In this document: piece after piece, positions 33,003 to 46,689 of the stretch | Position numbering within the stretch: the first letter of the stretch is position 1 | Layout: each line of letters starts with the position of its first letter | Assembly: GCA_947579665.1 (NCBI GenBank) | Contig: OX388348.1 | Location: 5,456,001-5,520,000, forward strand | Source of the DNA: Sympetrum striolatum | Lineage: Eukaryota; Arthropoda; Insecta; Odonata; Libellulidae | Direction of reading: 5' to 3' | Length of the DNA: 64,000 bases | Notes under the pieces: generated by a model | What the model was told of the DNA's origin: nothing | The model's database searches: none | The model's input: the letters and a program-made list of their open reading frames with translations, nothing else | Translations under genes and position numbers: made by a program

Positions 33003-34084
33003 TATGAGCAAAATATTTTATATCTTGAAAATCATCTAATAACTGTTGAGTATATTACAAAATCCCTAAGAGCACATGCTTGTGAAAAGTGTTTTCATGT
33101 GTCAGAGAAGCTAATTTATGCATCCATTTGTAAATATTTCAATTTGTATTAATTTGGAGTCCCTAAGTATGAATTTATTAGACATGGCAGGAAATGAGCT
33201 GCAATTCTACTCTCTGCACAAGCATTCATGGAAAATGAAAGATTTTCATTATGTATACCAACACAGCTTTAGTTTTTGTGACTGGCACCTTTATACTTAT
33301 ATAAGTATCTAAGATTACTATATTTTTTTGCCAGTATTCACTTACAGGAAACATCTGCATGGAGTGAGGGAGAGGTTAGTAAAATATGTGCTGCAGGCCT
33401 AGAGAATAATGTATAAGATAGTGTTACAGCTGTGGGCAGAAGACTTACCATGTCTCTTAAAGATAACATAAGACTAAGAATAAAACTGTCCATGGAAAAG
33501 TGTCTGGACCGATGTTGCAACACTTTGACAACAGTCATGCTCTCCATAACGTTTTCCACCATTCACAGACGTAGTAAAATGAAGGATAGAATCTGACGAA
33601 GGGAACTTTCTTTTGTTGTATACTGATATTCTGGAAGAGCGGGCTATGCCAATTTTAGAAGAACATTCTTTATCTGTGATTTGGAGACTCTAAAATCACA
33701 GAATAGAGACCTACGGAATCCGTATCCGAATTCCGTAGGTCTCTATTCTCCAAAATGTCTGAGGTATAAATTTCATCATCTACTGCATAGTTAGGTACGT
33801 TTGTAACCTATTCATTAAGCATTGACAGCTCTTACATGGTAGAGCAAACATAAGCTTAGGATTAACCGTAATAAATACGAGCATAAACTCAATGTGTGAA
33901 TCGTAATAGTGAAATTATTTTGTATGAATTGTAAACAGGAATTATTGTGTTACTCGTACTCTCATTTATTTCATCATGCAATTCGAACGTGTGGACGGTT
34001 TTATTTTGGGAGAAATTTTAGATGAATAATATATTTATCTCGATTGAAGCCCTGTAGATTATGGAGTGTCAAATTTTTATGCTG
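33003..34084. other. Unassigned DNA with one hairpin
   Basis: No coding feature recognised. A perfect inverted repeat at 33700-33749 is listed on its own. Confidence 0.4.
33700..33749. repeat. Perfect 20-bp stem hairpin
   Basis: AGAATAGAGACCTACGGAAT at 33700-33719 is matched exactly by its reverse complement at 33730-33749, around a 10-base loop. There is no T-run after it and no gene beside it. Confidence 0.9.
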
Positions 34085-34385
34085 ATTAAGACTCCCTCGG
34101 CTTACACTCGAGTGATCGTTCCAATCACCTGTTCTCTGGGTCTGCCATAGCTGGAAATCGGTTCATTTACTCAATTAACAATTATTTGCTAATTTTCTGC
34201 GCAATCGCGTGCCGTCCGTCGGGAATTATCGGATTAAAAACAATCATGTTTGATCGGTCGGATGTCATCGGATTTCTCACCCTTGGCTTATACTCTAGTC
34301 CATTAGTTTTCCCAGTTATAGTAATGAAATTAGGTACCTTAACTTAGATTCGGATCGACGTATACTCAAATATATACAGTATTGC
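34085..34385 (+). mobile_element. MITE-like repeat (second copy of 16680-16960)
   Basis: It begins CTCCCTCGGCTTACACTCGA, has GTTCTCTGG and GCCGTCCGTCGGGAATTATC in the middle, and CCCTTGGCTTATACTCTAG near the right end. It matches the copy in Mob3 intron 4 in the same orientation. No coding capacity. Confidence 0.65.
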
Positions 34386-37300
34386 AGGTGAATTTAGTAT
34401 TGATGAAAATAAAGCAATTTTATATTTATTAATGTGTTGAGGTTGATGGAAGGCTAACATGTTTGGCGGATGACAGAATGTTTAGAGGAGAAACAGAAGT
34501 TTGATAGTTGTGGGTAGTAATACGAGTGGGTGGCTATAGAAATTAATTGTAAGTAGGATTTCATAAATGCAAATGGAATCCGAGGTGAATCATAATGAAC
34601 CGAATCAGAAGATACGATTCTTGCAATCAGTACTTGACAGTTTATCAAGGCACGCGACTGTGATTTGATGATCAACTCGACGGAGGATGGAAGAGTGATG
34701 CAGCGGCAGATGGATGAGAGCAGTGAGTCGTGTCACGATCTTGTTTGTGAGGTCACGGCGCACGTTCACCCAAGTGCTTGGGGTGCTTCATGGAGGAGAT
34801 AAATTCCTCCCGAAGCGAGAATTAAGGTGTTTGGCTGTCGATTTCGTGTTTTAGTGGTGCAATGCGGAGCAGGTCGTTCACCTCGGTCATCGAGATCGAA
34901 AATTGGCGAGGGACTCTCATTGGCAAGGGACATCGCGGCTCACGGATTATTTATAATTTTGTAAAAGAGTGAAAAATAGGTAACCGAAGGCCATACGGCC
35001 AACCACTAATGACTCTGAAGAAAATAAATCGTTTAAAATCTTAAATTAACCATTAGTTAGCGCTATATGCTAATTTACCCAGATAGTCTGGCCCTCGATT
35101 CAAAACCTGCTATATTATTCTTTTCGATCTTCCTTCCTCTTTTTCTTTATTATCTTCCAATTTTAAAGACTGTGTTTCAGAAAGGTTTGTTTCGTCAGCG
35201 ATGAAGTTATTTCTGCTAGCACATCTTCATGAATTATTTTTCACTTCCCGATTAGTAAAAGTCAGAGTAAAATTTATCATTCATAGATCATTTGGTGTTA
35301 AAATATCTCTATACATCATGTGAGAAAAATGAAGATACATTTCACGTGTCATATTTAGATCCTTATCCTTTTTTTAGGGCTATTTTTGATAGTTAATTGC
35401 GAAGGGGTTAAGGTTTGGAGTCGTTTGCCTAATATTAACCAGTTTTTAGAACCCATTAATTTGTGGTGAATTAAAACAGACCGAGCGTTGATTAGACTTT
35501 TTGATTGTTCTACAATTATCTCAATATCCACGAACTTTTAGTCTGCGGTTGTGATGCACTCACGACTTATAAATTTACATGGTAGTATGAGGATTGTAGA
35601 GAGTGAGCTTCAAATTCTAATAATTTGTCGCATGGCGTTGATTAAGTTAGAAATAAAAATTTCATTCCTTAGTTTCCCTTCTTGTCTTCAAGCTGCTAAG
35701 ATACCTGTGACTTGTATTGTACTAGTGAATTTATAAGTGAAATGTAATTTATTTGACGAGCGGACTTTTAGAAATGTTAAGGCGTGAAAAGGAGTTTTTA
35801 TTACCTCAAGTTTCACGTGTCGCATAATATTCAATAAAATTTGATTATATTTTATGCATTCTGGTGAATTCTTATTGAAATTTGTTGCTTTAAATTCTAA
35901 CATGATGAAAAAATTATTTATGGATTTCATTAGTATAGGCTTAGTAATCGATTTAAATTAATTTCCGTAATTCTTGAATGGGAAGAATAGATATCTTATA
36001 AATGGAATTCATTAATAAAGCTGTACCATTTCAAATTTAACACATTTTTAGCCTATTCATCCTCGGTTCTCCGTAGTTACCTGTCCCTGCATAAATCTTT
36101 CATTTAATCCATAGATTTTTCCCTTTTATTCGTTTAAGCTGCATATTCCTCTTAAATATCTCATTCAGTTCTCTTTTTCTCAAATTTTCCTTATGCTCCC
36201 TTCCATCCGTCCTTTGTACGTCTAAACCTATGTAATGACCACACCTATCTCTCTTCACCACACCTATCTCTCTTCACCACCTTCCCAATAGAGTTTCTCA
36301 TCTTTATGACGCGCTTACTAATATAATCCATGAAGTCCCATCTCCCATTTAACTCATACAAATAGAATTTAAAGAAGAATTCAAATATATGCCATATTGA
36401 AAGTCAATACAAAGATATTGAAAAATAGTAACTACAGTTCATTGTACTCATAACCTTTTTGAGACATGCAAATTTCTAAATCATTCTAAACGGGCAAAAT
36501 CTCATCTTTTGACAGTTAGTATTGAATACTCTGACCATATACTCAAATTCACTTTTATCCATCAACCCTTCTGTTCACAGTTAAATTTCAATAACGTTAT
36601 GCAGCATGCTTCCGTTACTAGGATTCTATAAATAGTAAATCTTTCTCTTTAATAATGATGAATTTATTACTGGTATCCAACCCATTTACATAATACATAA
36701 TCAAAATAAAAATACATATAGAATAAAGCAAAACATACAAGTAAATTCAAATACATCAATAACAAATAAAAGAAATGAATATAAAGCAATAAATGTATAC
36801 TAAGATCAAATTTGCAAAAAATAAGTCTTTAAGTTGTATGCTAATTAATTACGGTAAAGGAAAATCTGTCACTTCCCCAGAGTGAAAACTGCACCTAAAT
36901 TGGAAAAAATAATCGCTACGACTGAAGTGAAATTATAAACAGTTGAGTTCACATTCTAATTTCAGTCTATCAGATGTTATTATAATTTGTTACTTGCAAA
37001 TCACCAATTATCATTTATATTTTAATATCGACGCACTTCGAGTATTTCTCTCAGAATACGAGTTTTATTGACCAAGGAAATTTAATGTCATTTAATATTA
37101 ATAAAAAGTTGCGCACTTTTGGAAGGACCAAACATCGCAGCTACATAATTGGTTCAACCATAGGTGGAGACAAGCCGAAATAGAGCCGAATTTAGTCGTT
37201 TTTTTATCGAATAAGAGACGAAGATAATTACTAGTCGATGTTTGGGTATCGTTTGCATCCAAATATTGCAAATCCCATCCCCGAAATATATGGATTGACC

Positions 37301-37753
37301 TCACTAAGATTTATGGTGTGATTATTACACTTGCATCATAAAATAACTCCTTGGATGTTTTATTTTATGTTTATTTGTGATTCTTGTTATTTGGCTAAAT
37401 TGAATTATTGCAGTTTGTCTAAGTATTGATTTCATTAAACGTGTGTACATCTTTTAGCTTGTAGGTTTGCGCAGGTTTTTCACACACTTTATTTTTGGGT
37501 GTTTTCCTGCAGTGGACACATTTTTCCTAAAATATTACTTTTTAATTCTCAATGTCGCCTTAATAAAGACCATATAGACTCTATATCATAGTAAAGGGTC
37601 TCATTTTCTAAAATCCCCGAATGCATTGTTTTATGCGTTCGATGTTGCCCCGAGATTTTGTAGGAAGAAATTCGAGAAAAAAATCAATGGAATACCTACA
37701 TTTTATTAAGAATGAAAGTAGATTCATCACGGATTTAATTGAATCGAAAGTAC
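34386..37753. other. No gene recognised
   Basis: AT-rich DNA apart from a somewhat more GC-rich patch at about 34690-34930. The stretch from about 36655 (TGAATTTATTACTGGTATCC and then A-rich DNA) resembles the 3' end of a minus-strand LINE, but no coding part follows. Small open frames have no known motif. Confidence 0.35.
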
Positions 37754-37801
37754 ATAGGCGACGCTATAGCCCAATGGTTATTGGGCTATAGCGTCGCCTA
37801 T
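37754..37801. repeat. Perfect 22-bp stem, 4-base loop hairpin
   Basis: The left arm 37754-37775 starts ATAGGCGACGCTATAGCCCA and is matched exactly by 37780-37801, around the loop GGTT. The arm plus loop contains TAGCCCAATGGTTA, which resembles an A box, so this may be a self-inverted SINE head. No coding context. Confidence 0.92.
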
Positions 37802-39039
37802 TTCTATAGAGTCATCTATCATTTTCAATAAGAAATCAATGCTTTAAATTTCATACTGGATTCTAGACCGAAGGAGCGGAAAAGTTGTACGAAGAAAGCA
37901 ATTCATTAGCTTTACGTGCTAAGCGAAGCAAAATTTGTTTAGATCCAATAGAAATCCTTAAAATTAATTACGTTTTCCTTCAGATTACAGCAGTGGGAAT
38001 ATGTATTTCTTTTGTTGTCTTAGACAATATTTATCAATTAAAATTTGATTAGTTACGACATCTGAAAAACATGCAGATTCTGAATCTTCTATTTCAGGTA
38101 AACATTGATGTTGAAGATCGAATGAACATCGATAATGAGTCTATCCAATGCTTTTGATTATCACAAATATAAAATCAAGCGATATAAAAATTCTTTTTGT
38201 AAATGTCTAGCTCTGCTTAATTAGCAGACTTCACGGATTTGACGATATAACATTATTAAAATTTTTGATAGTATAAATTTTCAATACTAAAACTGTCTTG
38301 GGTTCCTATCCACTTTCAATTTCAGAGAGTCAGAGTCAAAGCCACTAATCTTATCTATAATTAAACGATAAAAACGATATTTTTTATATAAAGATAAACT
38401 ATGAATTCTCTTAGGGAAATGAAACACGATGCCTTGTATTTCTTACTATACCATTTTATTTTCATGCGACCGGTTTCAACAATTTCTTGTCAACATTGTA
38501 CCTGATGACTGTTGTAATTACTATCCTGTTCCCCATTTTTAGCCGTATGTTCGCCAAAGTACAGATAATTTCTTTCCGAAAATAAAAGAGGAAAGTATTT
38601 CAAACCGTCAATCGACAGAAAATTTGTCTTCAGCCTCGAAGAAACGTTTATTGCTCCGTCTTCAAATATTTGTATTTATTTTAACCACTTTCAATCATCA
38701 AGGTAATTTAAACAATCTATATGGTTTTATCTTATAGGGCTCTGAATCTTTTTCATTTGAAGACGTCCAGTTGGCCACATAACAATCCTCAACCACACTA
38801 GGAGTGGCGTTTTACCTAAACTGAAGTAGTCCAACGTAAGGAATGTTAAGGAAGAAGACGTAATGAACTGCGAAATAAATGTAAGTCGGACCTTTTAATT
38901 ATTACACTTACTCGGTTTCGCACACATGCCTGGGAAACACGCTTTCAATTCGTGCATTTCTCTCAGGGTGTGAAGGAATGACACAATCGAAAATACCGCA
39001 GATTCCCCACATCTTGACTACGTGAATGGTTAACTTTCC
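37802..39039. other. AT-rich DNA with one repeat copy
   Basis: Positions about 38445-38520 carry a third copy of the CGACCGGTTTC repeat family (CATGCGACCGGTTTCAACAA, then GATGACTGTTGTAA), related to the foldback at 12547-12708. The rest is unassigned. Confidence 0.5.
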
Positions 39040-39620
39040 CTCGGAGGCTTTACTTTGAACGAGGCGATATTCTTTTCGTTACGGCTCAAACTTATGTTCG
39101 GCGCGCCACTTAACAGTTTCCGGAAAGAACATCCCTTGGATCTGTGTGGAGGAGGGAGGCTGCGAGTCTTTTTATGTGTTTATCGCTGTATCTCTGTCCG
39201 CTAAAACTTGCGCAAACTTGGACCGTTTCAGCGGAGAAAAAACACTGGTTATATTTCCGAATATTTTCGTCCTCATGCAAATTCCCGCACGCCTCCTGGC
39301 GATTCGGGAGAGAGACATCGCTTGGCCGGGAGGCATTGGTCACCGAAGGAGTAGTGACAGGGGGATCCGAGAGATGGCGCGGAGACGACGTTTTTTAGGA
39401 TTGAATGTCTGGAGGGTTCCTCCGCCGAATGAATACATCTTGTGTGTGAAAGCAGACATCTGGTGTGGGAGGTGATCGGAATGTTTCCCTTCGGGGCGAA
39501 AGAGCAATGTATCTCCCTTGGGGAAAAAGTTCCCGATGTGAGAAACTTGTATTCCCCTTCCCTCGAAAGGTAACGGGGGAAGGGGGCAAGTCTTCGCAAG
39601 AGCGCTTCTAGATGAAATTA
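39040..39620. other. GC-richer island with overlapping frames
   Basis: This 0.6-kb patch is clearly richer in G and C, with several CpGs (GGCGCGCC at about 39099), than its surroundings. It holds open frames of up to 109 codons on both strands. None has a recognisable motif and I see no supporting splice pattern. It could be a promoter-associated or first-exon region, or a transposon relic; the sequence alone does not decide. Confidence 0.35.
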
Positions 39621-42600
39621 CTGGAAGGGTCAGCCATCGGAATTTGATGTAGTAGAGCGTTTTATGGTAAATTTAGACCAGAGGTTTCTGCCACCGCGTC
39701 TTGATGAATGGAATGTTTTTTCATTCTATTTTTTGGAGCAGAATTGAGAAAAAGGTATCATTCTTTTACTTCTTTCTCAGTTATTTTTCATGGCCGCGAA
39801 AAGATGAATATGGTGTGGGTGATGCAGAGTAATGTTATTTGTCCTAATTGAATGCCATGAAAAGTCTTGCGAATGATATTCGTAGTCATGCTGAACTTAC
39901 ATAGTCAACTGAGCTAGCCAATCACAATGAAGCAAGAGCACCTCACATCTTGGGTGCCTCATTCCAAGGCTATCTAGTGGCAGAGGGGCTCCAACCGCCC
40001 TTCAGACAGAATAGTTTATTTTTTTTATTTATTAGCAAACATCAACATACAGCACGAAGCCAATTACTGCTGATCATTAACAATAATAATAAAGAACTAA
40101 ATATCAATTAAATCGTGAATAATCAGCAAATTAAACATGTAATAAATGTTTTGGCATATTTCTATAAGACGGCACTCGAGAATAGGATATTTTTAAAAAG
40201 AAATTTAATATACGATTGAGAGAAGAGAGGATTGATTCGGATGACATGGCCCAAATTGGAGAGAAGTAAGTAGGAGGTGTGGAACGTCTTTTCTGGAGTT
40301 TGATGTGCCCTGTCTCCCCTTCCTTTTACCACTTTACCTATTTATTTTACGTTGAAAATGTAATAGAAAATATTCTACGCCATTTTAGTTTTTCCTGCTT
40401 TAAATCGTTTCACTATGTGCAGTTCTGATGTCGAATTCTTTAATCATTTTATAATATGTGACTGAAAATTGTTTTGGTTCCCATGCGACCTGGAGGTTAT
40501 ATAGAAGCGTTAAAAGTGGTTCTCCACACCATACCTAGACTTACATCAAAATACCAACCTAACCAAATATATTTCTTTTGGAGTTAGTATTAGTTGTATT
40601 CGCGTAGACATATATCCTATACATGTATTCATATTTTTATTAATATAGCTGTTTGTGTGGTTTACAGACCTATTGATCTGGGTGGGACCGTCCCGCTGAT
40701 GTCTCGTGTTGTTTTAGAAATTTGCCGGTTTCTCGAAGCCTCAAAAGTAGGGATGCAATCTCTATCGACCATAGGCCTTTGGGTCTCTTATTTAAAGTCA
40801 GAGTAGTTATGGAGGTTATGCGTGCTTAGTATACATTTTCGTTTTTGTAAACTCTATTTATTAAACGGACTCTGATCATCGATCGTACTCCAAGAGATAT
40901 CTTACTGCCCCACATTTGCTGACCCCGTCATCTATGGATAAACTAAAGATGCCTCTAATTGTGATGATAACTTCTATCTGATGATAAGGTGAGCCACAGA
41001 GGGGATACGGATTTGGCACAAAACGGTCGCTGTCCGGAGATTTTTGGGAAAAGAGAAGATAATATGTAAGACTAAAAATGTATCCAAGGGCACGAATATG
41101 TAATAAATATGTTCAACTTCCTATATTTACTAATGATAGATTAATTAGAAGCCGATATTTCCAAACTATCTTCCATAGGATCGTGAATAATAAAAGTGAA
41201 ATTATTCTACAATTAGAGCGCTTAAATGAATTTACGTGACAGCTTACACTCCAGTCAAATTTGACATAAAAAAGGGTCTGACCTTGCAAAAGGTCGGGAT
41301 TGGCTGATTTAAAAAACTTTTGTTAGGACCTGTTGTATGTGATCGATTTCGCTACTTCCAAAGACCTGTGTGGGCTGAGCTATGCCCAAAAAACAGTGAA
41401 ATTTTTGTACCTTTTTCATATTTCGCTAAATATCTTTTAGAATATGCTTTTACAGAAAATATTGTTCATTTAGTAAATATGATAAAATTTCATATAATTT
41501 AAGTGTAAATTTAACTCTATACGTCAATAACTTTTTGAGAAAAAGCTCTTCGAAAATTTACAATTTTTTCCAAAAAGTGAAGAATTTTCGTTTTGGTCAG
41601 CTATTTCGGCAAATATCGGAAAAAAGTACTCATACAAAGAGGAAGATTATATTTTTTAAATAAGTTCTATATTTGTTTAGCTTTAGTTTTTGCTCAAAAC
41701 GACGACAGTTTGCCCACAACAATTCTTCATAAGGTGTTCTACGTTCACATAACAATGTCTTCGCCGGGCAGCCCCCTCATTGTCGGCTCAACTATTGTTT
41801 TTGTGATGCATTTTTAACTTATTAGCGTAATTATAGTTTATAAAAATAATATATTCATTAATCTTTAATATGAGCTCATAACGATATAGACGACGACGGC
41901 GACGTTACTTGGTTATCTGGTTTTCATGTATTTTTACAAATAATGTAATTAAGATGATTAACATTTGTGTTAAATAAGTAATCTGCATTTTTATAGTTTA
42001 ATATTTTTGGATGGTCTCGGCTTTGATAAATCCTAATTGGTTGTTTGAGTAGTTGGAGAGGGCTCCGTAAACCGTTCCACAGAGGTGTGATCGTGAGCGT
42101 CGTCGTAGTCCTCGGATTCTGCAAGACGTAATAATGAACAGTTATGGCGTGGTGTTTAAAAACAATATGGAGCGGAATATTAACTGTGACGCAGCTGAGC
42201 ATTTCAATCTGGTTGGTTTGTTGCAGCTCTCAAAGTCATTCCCAGGCGATACTTTCAATACCTTTTGGTTCCTAACCTGCCTCTCTAACCTAGTGCTTGT
42301 TCTGTGATTTCTCCTTTCCAATACATTTCAATAAATATGCTATCAATGTATTTTAGTTTTGAAAATAATTATGCCACAATTTTATACTAATTTTATACTT
42401 ATACGATATGTAAATTCGTTCATACTCAACCAAATAGACTTGTTAACGCGATATTGTTTTTGAAGTCAACGAATAAATAAAATTTTCGAAGTTCAAATCG
42501 AAAGAAAAACACTATCACGAATATCCCAAAGGAAGGAGGAAAAACCCTTGGAAAACCTCCCTTTCACGAAAGACACCATTCGCTGTATACCAAATTATAC

Positions 42601-43249
42601 CATCGTTTGTGAAATAACCTTAAATGGATTGACATCCTGCCGATGCGTCTCCGTGAACGGATAATTGTTCACTCGTTTTCAGAATAGAGTAATGGTCGCT
42701 AATTAGCTCATTAAATCGGTAAAGACAGAATTTCGAAACCACTTCTCAGCTATAATCCGGCTTCGAAATTCGATATTGCCACCGAAGTATGGTGGTGCTG
42801 TCTGTGGTATTCTGGGCCACGAGACAGGATCGGAAGTCAGCGGATGTCCATGAATCGGACCAATCGAATTAGAGCGAGGCTGATCCAGGCTAAAGCGGAT
42901 TTTGCACGAGTTGTAAATCGGCGTCTCCAACCGTAATTTCCGACGAGTTATGCCCCTTCGAGTTCGGCCGGCTTTTCCAGGATAAGCGGCGATTCCACGA
43001 CACATGACGCGGATTTCACACCGATTTCGAGGAGCGAATCTTACAGCTTTTAAAGCCCCTCAAAGCGCTTAATGAATTTGATGAGTGTTAAAGTAGCTTA
43101 GTGCGATATCTGCAGATTATTAGTGGCGATGGACGCATTTAGTTCCTGCTACCGTACGTAAGAATATTCTTAATTTTGGCATTGGGAGTTCTTGCTATTA
43201 TATCTCGTTAACATACCCATTTATGGAATATTACAGGTATAGAAGTATG
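39621..43249. other. No gene recognised
   Basis: The part from about 40012 to 40160 (T-rich run, TTATTAGC, then AATAATAATAAA) resembles a minus-strand LINE 3' end. A 92-codon minus-strand frame at 41924-42202 includes TITPLWNGLRSPLQ, which faintly recalls the PLWNSLP block near the end of LINE reverse transcriptases. A GC-richer patch lies at 42700-43030. I would not call a gene in any of these. Confidence 0.35.
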
Positions 43250-43267
43250 AAACCGGAAATTTCCTTT

Positions 43268-43858
43268 ACTTGTATACTATACTTGTATACTATATTTGTA
43301 TTCTATACTTGTATACTATACTTGTATACTATACGTGTATACTATACTTGTATACTATACTTGCATTCTATACTTGTATACTATACTTGTATACTATACG
43401 TGTATACTATACTTGTATACTATACGTGTATACTATACTTGTATACTATACTTGTATACTATACTTGTATACTATATTTGTATTCTATACTTGTATACTA
43501 TACGTGTATACTATACTTGTATACTATACTTGTATACTATACTTGCATTCTATACTTGTATACTATACTTGTATACTATACTTGTATACTATACTTGTAT
43601 ACTATACTTGTATACTATACTTGTATACTATACTTGTATACTATACTTGTATACTATACTTGTATACTATACTTGTATACTATATTTGTATTCTATACTT
43701 GTATACTATACTTGCATTCTATACTTGTATACTATACTTGTATACTATACGTGTATACTATACTTGTATACTATACTTGTATACTATACTTGTATACTAT
43801 ACTTGTATACTATACTTGTATACTATACTTGTATCCTATACTTGTATACTTTACATGT
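43268..43858. repeat. 13-bp minisatellite, about 45 copies
   Basis: The unit is CTATACTTGTATA with common variants ACGTG, ATTTG, TTGCATTC and TTGTATTC. Because 13 is not a multiple of 3 and the unit has no stop in any + strand register, all three + frames stay open for 211-229 codons (YTCILYLYTILVY repeated). These are artefacts and not proteins. Confidence 0.97.
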
Positions 43859-44053
43859 ACATGGTGCTCGCCATCAGATTAAAGACCTTAAGACCGCTTC
43901 TGCAGTGCCATCTTCTTCTTCTAACAGCTGAAGAAGTTTGTCAACACACAATAACCTAAGTTTCATACACCGATATATTTTTCTATAACGTCTAACATGT
44001 TTGAGTCTTTTGCCTACGAACTATGATTTGCATTGGTTTTCTGCTATTATTTG

Positions 44054-44249
44054 AAGAAAACTGCTGCAGAATCGCACAGAATGCTTGTCGAAGGTGAACA
44101 TGCTCTTGGCAAAACTCAGTGCTTCGAGTGGTTTAAAAAATTAAAAGTGGTGATTTTGACGTGAGAAACGAGGACCGTGGGAAACCACCGAAAAAGTTTG
44201 AAGACAAGGATTTGCAAGCCTTATTGGATGAAGACGATACTTTAAGATA
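44054..44249 (+). pseudogene. mariner transposase amino-terminal fragment
   Basis: The reading KKTAAESHRMLVEGEHALGK then TQCFEWFKKLK matches the amino part of mariner transposases. One base is then lost and the next register continues SGDFDVRNEDRGKPPKKFED then KDLQALLDEDDT, after which it stops. The helix-turn-helix start and the whole DDE catalytic half are absent. Confidence 0.88.
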
Positions 44250-45290
44250 ATTTACGATTATTTACAATGGTTTTCAAATAACAGAAGTGTAATTTTTACA
44301 AAAATAATTCCGGTTTCATACTTTTACACCTGGTATTCATTAATCATTTGGTACAGGATAGAGGAAAATGTATCTCTTATTTACTTCTTCGTAACACGTC
44401 CCACGTGTTGAAGGACGCTTGCTTCTAAACTTCTTTGGCAATCGCTTCGTTTCTTTGATCTCTTCACACAATATGTTTCTTTTTTAACCATTTTAATATT
44501 TGACATTGTTATTATAGGCGAGAAACGATATACTTCGGATGCTTACTGTCACCGTGAAACTGGTTTTGTGGTGGAATTCGAAACTTCGGCAAAATCACTT
44601 TCAATCATGTTTATAATTCTGTAGGGATTGAGCGCTTTACTTTCATGTTCGGTAAAAGAGCGCTTCACCATTTATGTATACGATTCGTATTAGTTGCGGA
44701 AGTCACTGCTATTGTGCTTTTGCTTCGGAGAGAAGTTCTCAAGGACCGCTCTTAAAATTGTTATCCAGTTGGAGATTGATTCCCGCGCGAGTCCTATTAT
44801 CTCTTAGTCTTAAAACCTATAGTTTAGGGGTGAGTTTTGCTAGATAATCACATTTAAGTGGCTTCAGCAATGGTACTGATGTTGATGAAGGTACAAAAAG
44901 AAATTCTTTAAAGTCAGTCTCCCTAACGCCTTTTCCAATTACGATTTTCTGAGCTCAAATTCTTAAGTGTAACGCCGAAGAACCAGTATTCATCACTAGT
45001 GGATTTAATAAAGGTAAACTTGTTTGAAAGCATTTAATCTTTCAATGTTGAATTATATATTGCAAGATGGAAATAAGTTGAATCTCGTTTAGAAAACATG
45101 ATTTAATATAAAATTTTTGAAACATACATTAAGGTGTCCCAAATAAATCGAAGTCATTTTTTTCGAACACGTAACCTCTAATATTTTTCTATTTGACTAA
45201 CTTACCTAATAAATATTATTGCGATTGGATTATGGTAACCCGTGCCGACTTGATGCCAAACAATTTCGAGAAATTAAAATTTGTACCGAC
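44250..45290. other. Unassigned DNA
   Basis: No gene is visible. TTCCGGTTTCATACTTTTAC at about 44309 could belong to the end of the mariner element. Confidence 0.35.
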
Positions 45291-45930
45291 AACGGAAACA
45301 CCGTGTAAGTGGAAAATTAACTGACGGATTCGCACAAATCTTTCAGATCACGTTTTTTGATAAAAGATAGTGGACGCTTGTCCAACCGTTTAACTCAATG
45401 GCCTTTTGTTTATTAAAAAAATAGCAACTGAATATCGGAGTTAGGCAACAAAACCATCCACGTACATTCCTATATGGATCTCGAGTTAAGAGGAACATAT
45501 TTTCTTCCGTTTCTTTTACTGATAACGTATATTTTTACGATTAAATTTCATTTTGTTACCTTCCAAGCATTCTTTAATTTTATTTAGCATTTATTCTAAT
45601 TTTTATAACTCCGTACTGTGGGTTGGAATCGAAAAAAGCTGGCCAAAAATATAAGTGGATTTTATTTGAGCGAACTTAGGCACTTCGCGTAGTTACTGCT
45701 GAATAAATTCCGTATACAGCCGTAGGTGTTACCGAATTATTTACTTTTATTACTGCACATTTAAATTATACAGGGAGTTAAAGTTGACCTAATTTTGCGA
45801 AAAATGCCGGTAATAGATTTTTTTCAAAATTCTTTATGTTAAAACCGATGCTGAATCTAATAAAGGAAATTCATCGAATAAGTACAACGCCTTGTTATAA
45901 ACATGCACTTTGTCCCTCACAATACAATCA

Positions 45931-46689
45931 CTTTCCAAATCATCATTACGAGTAGACAGTCTTTTATGTGTGGGTTCCGACTATCAAATCCTGAATGTCA
46001 CTAGTTTGATCTCCCACAAGAATCTGCTCACGGATATTATCATAGCTTTCTTTTAAATTTTCAAAGTTAACTGTGTTCTTCCCAAACACACGAACGTATA
46101 TGTGTATGAAAGCCTTTACCTCTCGAAAGACAGGATAGAGAGGAAAAATACTGTTTTCACAGAAGGAAATTTTATTACTTTATTCCTGGCACGTGCTCCG
46201 ATGACTTCAAATTGGAGAATAATTTATTGCCAGTTCTCCTTAATTTTTACTCACGATGCAGTAAATTAAATTGCATAAAATATTACTTACTTTCCTTTAA
46301 TATTTATTTGTCACAATTATTTGGGTGATATTTAAAACAAAAATATTTCCGACACCATGTACAGAACAAAGAACTCGCGAAGTTACAGTAATTTTAGTTG
46401 TGTGGAATATATTTGGAAAAAAAACATTGTTAAATAAAATAATACTTTTTCCTCTTTATTTGCCACTTTTTTGTCCCCTCAAGCTAACTGTCAGAACTTA
46501 TCCATTAGAAGGGAGTTTTGGAAGTTAAATTTGGTGTTTGCGCCTACCATTAAGAATGTGCCCTTTTAACACTAAGTAATTCCACTAATAACTTCAACCC
46601 CCGGAATCATTTTAATGTGCAGGAATCAAAGTAATTTACACAGTAATAATAGAAATGGCTGTATACGGAATTTAATCAGCAGTAACTAG
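45931..46689. other. DNA between transposon end and palindrome
   Basis: Positions 46600-46688 invert part of the transposon end (CGGAATTTAATCAGCAGTAAC against GTTACTGCTGAATAAATTCC). Positions 45931-46600 have no recognised content; the 67-codon frame at 46325-46528 is unassigned. Confidence 0.5.

Noticed and set aside
41924..42202. LINE carboxyl-terminal fragment
   Set aside because: Only a short PLWN-like word fits; too weak for a feature call.
43223..43959. Three overlapping frames of 211-229 codons, possible membrane proteins
   Set aside because: They are the three registers of a stop-free 13-bp tandem repeat.
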